This document shows positions 57,987-64,000 of a stretch of 64,000 bases of DNA, one piece after another (the first letter of the stretch is position 1; every line of letters begins with the position of its first letter). Below the pieces are notes generated by a model. It was not told the DNA's origin. It ran no database searches and saw only the letters and a program-made list of their open reading frames with translations. Both the position numbers and the translations under genes were made by a program. The stretch comes from Lewinella sp. W8. GTDB taxonomy: Bacteria > Bacteroidota > Bacteroidia > Chitinophagales > Saprospiraceae. Location: the NCBI RefSeq assembly GCF_004375085.3, contig NZ_SNAQ03000001.1, positions 434,001-498,000 on the forward strand, read 5' to 3'.

Positions 57987-59099
57987 ATGAGACTTAGTTT
58001 TATTCTCCTTTTTGCCCTGGTTTTCTCTGCTACCGCCCTTCAAGCACAAGGCGGTCTCCCAGCGAATCCAGAGCCCAACACCTGTTACGTACGCTGCGTT
58101 ACTCCTGATGTATACGAGACGCAAACCGAACGAGTAATGACTCGTCCCGAGTATACCCGTCTGGTGACCACTCCCGCAACTTACAAGACCGTTACCGAAC
58201 GCGTTCTGGTAAAGGAAGGCTACACGCGCTACGAGTTCGTTCCCGCTACCTTTACCACCGAAACGGTAAACTACGAAAGCCAGTCGCCCGCTGAGGCACT
58301 GAACGTACAGGCTGCCACCTTCAGTGATGCGGAAGAACGTATCCTCATCAAGCCGGAATCCTACGGCTGGGAAGTAACCGCTACCGAAGGCTGTGAGTCC
58401 GACAATCCCCTGGACTGTCAGACCCTGTGTTACCGCAAGTATGACGCCGAATACCGCACCATTGCGGTAAAGCGTCTGGCTTCTAACGCCACGACCACGA
58501 AGAGCAACGTGTCCGGTCAGACCGCTTCCTACACCAAGGAAGTTGTTGCCTCGGCCGCGCAGGTTCGCGAAATCACGATCGACCCCGTATACGACGAAAT
58601 CACCAAGCGTGTTGTTGATCAGCCCGCTTCCGTTCGTGAGGAAACTGTTCCCGCTGAGTACACCACGGTCACCAAAGAGGTGCTGGTAACTAAAGGTGGT
58701 ATCACCTCTTACGAGCCCATCGACTGTGAACTGACTACCTACAACGTACTGCCCATCAACTACGAGCTGGGTAGCGCCAATCTGACCGCCGAAAGCCGTC
58801 GGATCATCGACAATACCCTGGTAAAGCTGATGAACGAGCGGAAGAACATCCGCATTGAGCTGAACGCTCACACGGATAGCCGTGGTTCTGCCGCCAGCAA
58901 CCAGAGCCTTTCCGAGCGTCGCGCTCAGGCCGTGGTTAACTACCTCGCCAATAAGGGCATCAGCCGCAGCCGCCTGGTTGCTAACGGATACGGTGAAAGC
59001 CAACTGAAGAACCGTTGTGCCGACGGTGTAAGCTGCTCTGAAGCTGAGCACGCCGTTAACCGCCGTACCGAGTTCCGCGTAATCAACGCTGACCTCTAA
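57987..59099 (+). CDS. OmpA-family outer-membrane protein with repeated beta modules
   Basis: 370 residues, signal peptide ending at LQAQ. The C-terminal OmpA domain (about 258-368) binds peptidoglycan: INYELGSANLTAESRRII, NAHTDSRGSAASNQSLSERRA and NRRTEFRVI. The N-terminal part has two related modules, PEYTRLVTTPATYKTVTERV (from 54) and PASVREETVPAEYTTVTKEV (from 213), both ending in LV.K/TKG. Several Cys pairs lie between. A strong terminator follows. The codon choice (many GTT, GCT, ACC) differs from the surrounding genes, as for a highly expressed gene. Confidence 0.9.
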   Translation: MRLSFILLFALVFSATALQAQGGLPANPEPNTCYVRCVTPDVYETQTERVMTRPEYTRLVTTPATYKTVTERVLVKEGYTRYEFVPATFTTETVNYESQSPAEALNVQAATFSDAEERILIKPESYGWEVTATEGCESDNPLDCQTLCYRKYDAEYRTIAVKRLASNATTTKSNVSGQTASYTKEVVASAAQVREITIDPVYDEITKRVVDQPASVREETVPAEYTTVTKEVLVTKGGITSYEPIDCELTTYNVLPINYELGSANLTAESRRIIDNTLVKLMNERKNIRIELNAHTDSRGSAASNQSLSERRAQAVVNYLANKGISRSRLVANGYGESQLKNRCADGVSCSEAEHAVNRRTEFRVINADL

Positions 59100-59140
59100 A
59101 TCGGCTCACTCCGTGTTCTGAATTAATGACTACATTAAGG

Positions 59141-59174
59141 GCCCCAGTCAGTTTGTCTGACTGGGGCTTTTTTT
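59141..59174 (+). terminator. Intrinsic terminator after the OmpA-family gene
   Basis: Arms GCCCCAGTCAG (59141-59151) and CTGACTGGGGC (59157-59167) with loop TTTGT, followed by seven T (59168-59174). It lies 41 bases after the OmpA-family stop codon. Confidence 0.95.
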
Positions 59175-59216
59175 GTTTGTCTGCGAACCAGACGCCACTT
59201 TTTACTTTATACGATC

Positions 59217-60641
59217 ATGCGCTTACTATCAACTCTTACCTGCCTGCTATTCGTTTTTCCTACTTTTGCCCAAGAGGTGATCTCCGTAGAGGAACAAGAC
59301 TTCAATTTTGAGTTCGTCCTTGATGTCCTGCTGCCCATCGATGCAGAATACGACGTCCAGAATTACAAAGTAGTCTATACCACCGTGGACGCCTTTGGTC
59401 AACCGGATACCGCCAGCGGAATGCTCTCCCTTCCCCTGGACCAGGAACTGGTATTTCCCCTGGCGGTTTATAATCACGGTACGGTGCCTAACCGCGAAGC
59501 CGTCCCCAGTCGCGAGGGCGTGTTTGAACGAAACCTGGTCATTGCCCTGGCGGCTAAAGGGTTCATTTCCCTGGCTCCGGATTACGTCGGACTAGGGGAC
59601 AGTGAGGGCTTCCACCCCTACGTGCACGCGGATTCGGAAGCGTCCGCCGGCCGCGATATGCTGATTGCCGTGAGAGGCTGGCTGGAGTCACGGGAAATAC
59701 CCTTCAACGAACAGGTCTTCGTGACCGGTTACAGTCAGGGCGGGCACGCGGCCCAGGCTCTGCACCGCGAGCTTGAACTCAACACGGACATTGCCGTTAC
59801 GGCCGGAGCGCACCTTAGCGGCCCTTACAGTATCTCCGACATCATGCTCAACACCCTCTTCAGTGAGGAACTGGCCACCTTGCCGGGCTACATCGCCTAC
59901 ACCTACATCAGCTACAACAACGTTTACGGCTGGTTCGACTCCCTGGATCAGGTATTCGTCGACCCCTATCTCCCCGTCATTGACTCCCTGGACCAACTTC
60001 AGATGAGTCTGGGGGAATTCAATGTTCGGCTGGATACGCTCCTACGGCAAAACGACGCCGTCGTTTCGGACATCTTCCAGGACTCCGTACTGCAGGTTTT
60101 GCAAACACAGGACCCCGACAATGTCATCATTCAGTCCCTGCAGGACAACGATACTTACGATTGGGCACCCGTGTCTCCCACCTTGCTCTACTACTGCACG
60201 GAAGACGAGCAGGTACCCTTCCAGAATGCCCTGTTAGCGGATTCCGTGATGCGCGCCAACGGCTCCACGGTCGTGGAGATCGCTACCGGCGGCCCCCTGA
60301 ATCACGGCGGCTGCGTAGTCCCGGCCTTTACGGCTACGCTTGATTTCTTTGCGCAGTTTGCAAACGTGTACTCCGTTTCCCTGGGGGCACCGATTGAACG
60401 CCCCGAGATCAGCCTGCAACCCAACCCCGCCACCCGGGGAGATAATCTGCAGCTACGGGGTCTACCCGCCGGCGCCCATCCATTTTTCATCTACGACCAG
60501 AGTGGACGTCAGCTCCTGAGTGGTCTAACCGCCGACAATGGCGGAATACGCCTGCCCGGCACCCTTCCCGCGGGCTGGCATCTGGTCCGTGTTGGTCTGC
60601 CTTCCGGAGAATCCGTAGTCCGTCGCATCGTCCTAAAATAA
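59217..60641 (+). CDS. Secreted alpha/beta hydrolase with T9SS sorting domain
   Basis: 474 residues, signal peptide ending at PTFAQ. The hydrolase domain has the nucleophile elbow VTGYSQGGHAAQAL and SLAPDYVGLGDSEG upstream, as in secreted lipases of the LIP/prolyl type. GGPLNHGGC near residue 362 may hold the catalytic His. The last 80 residues are a T9SS sorting domain: ISLQPNPATRGDNLQLRG and a final RVGLPSGESVVRRIVL. It is exported by the T9SS and is probably an extracellular esterase. The GNAT gene follows after 5 bases. Confidence 0.9.
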   Translation: MRLLSTLTCLLFVFPTFAQEVISVEEQDFNFEFVLDVLLPIDAEYDVQNYKVVYTTVDAFGQPDTASGMLSLPLDQELVFPLAVYNHGTVPNREAVPSREGVFERNLVIALAAKGFISLAPDYVGLGDSEGFHPYVHADSEASAGRDMLIAVRGWLESREIPFNEQVFVTGYSQGGHAAQALHRELELNTDIAVTAGAHLSGPYSISDIMLNTLFSEELATLPGYIAYTYISYNNVYGWFDSLDQVFVDPYLPVIDSLDQLQMSLGEFNVRLDTLLRQNDAVVSDIFQDSVLQVLQTQDPDNVIIQSLQDNDTYDWAPVSPTLLYYCTEDEQVPFQNALLADSVMRANGSTVVEIATGGPLNHGGCVVPAFTATLDFFAQFANVYSVSLGAPIERPEISLQPNPATRGDNLQLRGLPAGAHPFFIYDQSGRQLLSGLTADNGGIRLPGTLPAGWHLVRVGLPSGESVVRRIVLK

Positions 60642-60646
60642 CGAAG

Positions 60647-61090
60647 ATGTCCGTTCAAATCAGACAAGCGGGGCCGGCGGACGTGCCGGCCCTTCACGGC
60701 CTCGTAGCAGAACTTGCCCGTTACGTTGATGCATTGCCTCACTTCACCGCTACGGTAGAAGCCTACCAAAAAGATTTTGAGGATGGGTTCTATCACGCCA
60801 TTGTGGCGGAAGACGATGGCCGGGTGATCGGGATGGCGCTCTACTATTTTGTGTATTCGACCTGGAAAGGACGAATGATTTACCTGGAAGATTTTGTCCT
60901 CGAACCCGCCTACCGACGACGGGGAATCGGGCAAAGACTCTGGGACACCCTGCAGGAGCGTGGCCGGGAGCGTGGCTGTAAATTGCTTAAGTGGCAAATC
61001 GTTGATACGAATACGGAAGCCCTGAAATTTTACGCCGCCCAGGACGCCACGATTGAAAATAACTGGCTCAACGGAAAGCTGGAGTTGTAA
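60647..61090 (+). CDS. GNAT family acetyltransferase (diamine/thialysine N-acetyltransferase-like)
   Basis: 147 residues. FVYSTWKGRMIYLEDFVLEP and the acetyl-CoA site YRRRGIGQRLWDTL are typical of the spermidine/spermine or thialysine acetyltransferase group. TNTEALKFYAAQDA is the usual C-terminal GNAT strand and helix. It should acetylate a small amine, and the exact substrate is unknown. It starts 5 bases after the T9SS hydrolase gene. Confidence 0.88.
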   Translation: MSVQIRQAGPADVPALHGLVAELARYVDALPHFTATVEAYQKDFEDGFYHAIVAEDDGRVIGMALYYFVYSTWKGRMIYLEDFVLEPAYRRRGIGQRLWDTLQERGRERGCKLLKWQIVDTNTEALKFYAAQDATIENNWLNGKLEL

Positions 61091-61092
61091 GC

Positions 61093-61125
61093 AAGGCTAA
61101 GGAGAAGGCTGAGGCTGAGGCTAAA
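61093..61125. repeat. Short AGGCTGAGGCT repeat
   Basis: AAGGCTAAGGAGAAGGCTGA followed by GGCTGAGGCTAAAG, right after the GNAT stop codon. It is the reverse complement of the words seen at 37421-37466. A small hairpin GGCTTG...CAAGCC follows at 61142-61158. Confidence 0.55.
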
Positions 61126-61199
61126 GAAATACTTCGGAGAAGGCTTGCTCCGCAAGCCGGTCGTTTAGGCTGTAAGTTAGACCGAGGGAGGCTACACCG

Positions 61200-62195
61200 C
61201 TAATGATCACGTTGCAGCAGCCCCTCCGCCAGGGCCACGAGGAGTTTCTTAACCTCAGGGTTCCCACCCGCTGCTGCGAGGTGCTCGTAGGCCTGCTGCT
61301 GAAAATCATCACGCAGTTGGGCCACCGCGCCGGGAATCCCGGCCTCCTGCATCAGTTCCGTAACCCGGATTACCTTTTCGGCCGGGTCGTCGGGACTGGA
61401 GTTGAACCACTCGCGGAGTTCCTCCCGGTGTTCGTCCGAAAGCAACTCGAGGGCTTTGAGGAACAAAAAGGTTTTTTTATTGCGAATAATGTCATTGCCG
61501 GTCCGCTTTCCGGTGGCGGCACTGTCTCCGAAGGTGTCCAGCAGGTCATCCTGAAGCTGAAAGGCCAGACCCGTAAGGCGACCGAAGGCGTAGAGATGAT
61601 CGGCGTCGCTTTGTGGGGCTCCGGCTGCGAGGGCGCCGAGTTCCATGGCCCCGCCAAGCAGAACGGCCGTTTTGAGTTCGATCATCCGAACGTATTCTCT
61701 GATCGTTACGTCTTCCCGCCGCTCAAAATCCACGTCGTACTGCTGGCCTTCGCAGACGCCCGTGGCGACCCGGTTGAACGTCTGCAGGAGGCTGGGAATG
61801 GCCACCGTGTTCGGGCACCGACAAAGATGCTCATAGGCCTGAATCAGCATCAGATCACCACTGAGGATGCCGGTGTTGACGTCCCATTTTTCGTGGACCG
61901 TAGGCTGCCCCCGTCGCAGGGGACTGTCGTCCATAATGTCGTCGTGCAACAGGGTGAAGTTGTGAAATACCTCAACGGCCAGGGCGACGGACATGCTGTT
62001 GCTGAAATCCTGGTCGCCAAACATTTTGCCACAGAGCAGGGCAACCACCGGTCGAATGCGCTTCCCACCGAGTTGTAAAATGTAGTCGATGGGGGCGTAA
62101 AGGCCCCGGGGCTCTTTTTCCCCGAATCCGCTCACCAGTTCCTTCAGGAAAAGCTGGCGAATATCGTCAATGGTTGTAATCGGAGGCTGTTGCAT
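61200..62195 (-). CDS. Polyprenyl diphosphate synthase
   Basis: 331 residues from the ATG at 62195 (MQQPPITTIDDIRQ). It condenses isopentenyl diphosphate to an allylic diphosphate to build long isoprenoid chains, for example for menaquinone. Motifs: LGGKRIRP (about 42-49), first Asp-rich LLHDDIMDDSPLRRG (about 82-96) and second FQLQDDLLDTFGD (about 206-217). The chain length made cannot be read. A TATGTTTG (62200-62207, minus) matches the -7 consensus just before the start. Confidence 0.95.
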   Translation of the reverse strand: MQQPPITTIDDIRQLFLKELVSGFGEKEPRGLYAPIDYILQLGGKRIRPVVALLCGKMFGDQDFSNSMSVALAVEVFHNFTLLHDDIMDDSPLRRGQPTVHEKWDVNTGILSGDLMLIQAYEHLCRCPNTVAIPSLLQTFNRVATGVCEGQQYDVDFERREDVTIREYVRMIELKTAVLLGGAMELGALAAGAPQSDADHLYAFGRLTGLAFQLQDDLLDTFGDSAATGKRTGNDIIRNKKTFLFLKALELLSDEHREELREWFNSSPDDPAEKVIRVTELMQEAGIPGAVAQLRDDFQQQAYEHLAAAGGNPEVKKLLVALAEGLLQRDH

Positions 62196-62199
62196 GGGG

Positions 62200-62207
62200 C
62201 AAACATA
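62200..62207 (-). promoter_or_regulatory. -7 element of the polyprenyl synthase gene
   Basis: TATGTTTG on the minus strand matches TAnnTTTG exactly and ends 4 bases before the ATG. No TTG stands at the proper -33 distance. Confidence 0.3.
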
Positions 62208-62503
62208 CGAAGTGCCACTGGCTATAAACATCGATTCCTGCGGAACAGTCTTGCGGGTTGGGGGTTAATTTTATTGGGCAGTAGTTATTACTTCCGTTAC
62301 TCCCCGGGTTTGCGAATGCCTGAACCAGGTTTGCCGTCGAATTAGGTGGATCGCGTCATCGCCATTGATGCGGGAAGCCAACTTCCGCTGGCGAATATTT
62401 TTTGGGCACGTCGTGCAGGTGCCAGGCAAAAACCCGGGGAGCCAGAATGTTCTGGTTAGCTCCCGAAGAATGTTGTTCTGCCCAACCCAAAAGCGAAACC
62501 TTT
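62208..62503. other. Intergenic region with a hairpin before the YpdA-type gene
   Basis: About 300 bp between divergent genes with no credible gene. At 62437-62464 an inverted repeat can form: CCAGA pairs with TCTGG around ATGT, and outer GGGAGC pairs with GCTCCC, with a bulge on one side. It could be a 5' untranslated element of the reductase gene, 40 bases before its start. No other signal is seen. Confidence 0.35.
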
Positions 62504-63484
62504 ATGGAACACTACGATTTGATCATCATCGGTGGAGGTCCCTCGGGCATCAATGTGGGCATCAGTGCGGAGAAGGCCGGACTGAAGTACCTCATTCTGG
62601 AAAAAGGGATGTTGGTCAACAGCCTCTTTAATTTTCCGGTGAACATGACTTTTTTCAGTACTTCGCTCAAACTGGAAATCCACCAGACTCCCTTCATCAG
62701 CCACGGAGATAAACCCACCCGGGCCGAATCCCTGGAATATTACCGCCGCCTGGTCGACAGCTTCAACCTTAATCTGCACCTCTACGAAGCCGTGGAAAAA
62801 ATGGAGGCTTCGGCCACGGGCGGTTACGTGGTGACCACCGAAAAGGATACTTACGCAGCCTCCTATGTATGCGTAGCTACCGGCTTTTACGATACGCCCA
62901 ACCCATTGGACGTTCCCGGAGAAGACCTCCCGAAAGTGAAGCATTACTACGATGACCCTCATGCCTACATCGGTCAGGAAGTGGTGGTGGTCGGAGCGGC
63001 CAACTCCGCCTGCGATGCGGCCCTCGAATGCTGGCGCAAGGGCGCCCACGTAACGATGGTCATTCGCGGAGCAGAAATCTCTCCCCGGGTCAAGTACTGG
63101 ATTCGTCCCGACATTGAGAACCGAATCAAGGAGGGCAGCATCAAGGCCTACTTTCACAGCGAACTTGAGCGTATTGAGGAAACGGAGGTCGTGGTCCGCA
63201 CCCCCGAAGGAACCCTGGTACTCCCCAATGATTTCGTGCTGGCAATGACGGGCTACCGTCCAAACTATGACCTGCTGGAACGCCTGGGACTCCCCATCGA
63301 CGAAGAAGATGCCTGTAAGCCAATCTTCCGCAAGGAAACCCTGGAAACCACCCTGCCGGGAGTGTATATGGCCGGAGTCGTCTGTGCCGGCCTCCAGACC
63401 AGCAAACTCTTCATCGAAAATACCCGGGATCACGGAGACATCATTGTCGGAGATATCGTCCAAAAGCAGTCCGTGACGGCCTGA
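62504..63484 (+). CDS. YpdA family putative bacillithiol disulfide reductase
   Basis: 326 residues from the ATG at 62504 (MEHYDLIIIGGGPSG), a length typical of YpdA. The FAD-binding Rossmann motif is at the start. The NADPH-binding segment is QEVVVVGAANSACDAALECW. LPNDFVLAMTGYRPNYDLL and LPGVYMAGVVCAGLQTSKLF match the C-terminal FAD part. It lacks a CxxC active pair, as expected for YpdA. It should keep bacillithiol reduced. bsh genes are not in this window. Confidence 0.9.
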   Translation: MEHYDLIIIGGGPSGINVGISAEKAGLKYLILEKGMLVNSLFNFPVNMTFFSTSLKLEIHQTPFISHGDKPTRAESLEYYRRLVDSFNLNLHLYEAVEKMEASATGGYVVTTEKDTYAASYVCVATGFYDTPNPLDVPGEDLPKVKHYYDDPHAYIGQEVVVVGAANSACDAALECWRKGAHVTMVIRGAEISPRVKYWIRPDIENRIKEGSIKAYFHSELERIEETEVVVRTPEGTLVLPNDFVLAMTGYRPNYDLLERLGLPIDEEDACKPIFRKETLETTLPGVYMAGVVCAGLQTSKLFIENTRDHGDIIVGDIVQKQSVTA

Positions 63485-63510
63485 GGCCAAACAACCGGTA
63501 CCGAGAAACG

Positions 63511-63548
63511 CAAAACGCCGCTTCGTTCAAAAACGAAGCGGCGTTTTG
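63511..63548. terminator. Bidirectional terminator between the YpdA-type gene and rpsT
   Basis: Two perfect 17-base arms, 63511-63527 and 63532-63548, with loop CAAA. The outer bases are CAAAACGCC on one side and GGCGTTTTG on the other, so both strands end in a T run. It serves two convergent genes. Confidence 0.9.
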
Positions 63549-63573
63549 CCTAGATTATATGCCCGGGGAAATA

Positions 63574-63828
63574 CTAGCCTAAGCTCTTAACGTGCTTAGA
63601 GAGACTAGACTTCAGGTTAGCGGCCTTGTTGGGGTGGAAGAGCCGGCGCTTGGCCAGACGGTCGATCATGCTGAACAGACCGGGAAGCTGCTTTTCGGCT
63701 TCGGCTTTATCTTCGGTGTCCCGCAGTTTGCGGATCGCCGTACGGGCAGATTTCTTGTAATAGCGGTTGTGAAGACGCTTTTTGGCGTCCTGACGAATGC
63801 GTTTCTTAGCTGACTGGTGATGTGCCAT
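63574..63828 (-). CDS. rpsT: 30S ribosomal protein S20
   Basis: 84 residues, basic and helical. It binds 16S rRNA early in 30S assembly. MAHHQSAKKRIRQDAKKRLH at the start, then NRYYKKSARTAIRKL and the C-terminal IDRLAKRRLFHPNKAANLKS match S20. A TACCTTTG (63867-63874, minus strand) lies about 38 bases before its start. It shares the terminator with the convergent reductase gene. Confidence 0.97.
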   Translation of the reverse strand: MAHHQSAKKRIRQDAKKRLHNRYYKKSARTAIRKLRDTEDKAEAEKQLPGLFSMIDRLAKRRLFHPNKAANLKSSLSKHVKSLG

Positions 63829-63866
63829 TTTCTACTGAAATTTATTTCCGGGCTTGAATCGGTCCG

Positions 63867-63874
63867 CAAAGGTA
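63867..63874 (-). promoter_or_regulatory. -7 element of rpsT
   Basis: TACCTTTG on the minus strand, an exact match to the Bacteroidota -7 consensus, about 38 bases before the rpsT ATG. The -33 element is not clear. Confidence 0.4.
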
Positions 63875-64000
63875 CGACTTTTTTCAATTCTGCGAAACCT
63901 TTACCTTTTTATTTATGAGCTTTAGATCCCGGTGGGGATCCTTAAACCTCACTTATGGAAATGCCTTTCTAAGGCCCGAAGTTGTCCTGAGGAGGAAATT
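63875..64000. other. Right end of the window, no gene seen
   Basis: AT-rich sequence upstream of rpsT. No reading frame, tRNA or repeat could be supported. Confidence 0.4.

Overview
This window is a gene-dense bacterial chromosome segment from the phylum Bacteroidota. Several things point there: a PorQ-like type IX secretion (T9SS) protein, three exported proteins with T9SS C-terminal sorting domains (one of the gliding-motility type), many lipoproteins with a Cys lipobox, paired ECF sigma factor and membrane protein genes, and repeated promoter-like TAnnTTTG elements (often TACCTTTG) just before start codons. The sequence is GC-rich for the phylum and the protein set looks like the Saprospiria (Lewinella-like). 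That finer placement is inference. I found no rRNA, tRNA, CRISPR array, prophage, plasmid gene or conventional insertion sequence. One REP-associated transposase (RAYT) gene is present.

Layout. 1-1778: a Nudix gene cut by the left edge and pncB (NAD salvage), with a perfect operator-like palindrome at the pncB start. 2151-7760: an ECF sigma factor, a one-TM protein ending in a likely beta-barrel, a lipoprotein, an M20 amidohydrolase and an M28 peptidase. 7780-9556: an HD hydrolase fused to a Pycsar-type membrane effector domain, and a YkvA protein. 9769-13636: a HEAT/cyclophilin lipoprotein, a second M20 enzyme and a lipoprotein. 13762-18194: an SMP-30 protein, rsmA, a GNAT enzyme, an octamer repeat array, an FKBP lipoprotein and two tandem exported paralogues. 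18382-25953: a MORN-repeat lipoprotein, PorQ, a large FAD/Fe-S dehydrogenase, a small exported protein, a DUF3109 protein and a bile-acid-type symporter.

25940-33517: a giant gliding-type T9SS substrate, an inverted pair of octamer arrays, an SCP2 protein, alaS, the RAYT gene carrying a REP-like palindrome and 36-bp repeats inside its own coding sequence, and a TMEM220-like protein. 33578-40348: an aldo/keto reductase, a gamma carbonic anhydrase, a phosphopantetheinyl transferase, a WD40 protein, dcd, prmC and an uncharacterised helical protein. 40513-50813: a dockerin-like T9SS substrate, a SWIM zinc-finger protein, cdsA, a MerR regulator, an LpxL-like acyltransferase, pckA with promoter and terminator, and a LuxE-like protein. 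50830-57822: an esterase, a large CHAT/TPR protease-like protein convergent with a TPR membrane protein and ECF sigma gene, and a GT39 glycosyltransferase. 57987-63828: an OmpA-family protein with repeated surface modules, a T9SS hydrolase, a GNAT enzyme, a polyprenyl synthase, a YpdA-type reductase and rpsT.

Most genes are core metabolism or cell-envelope functions. The parts least explained by known biology are the octamer arrays that start exactly at stop codons, the RAYT gene with an internal palindrome, the HD-PycTM fusion, the CHAT/sigma locus and the sigma/beta-barrel sensor pair.
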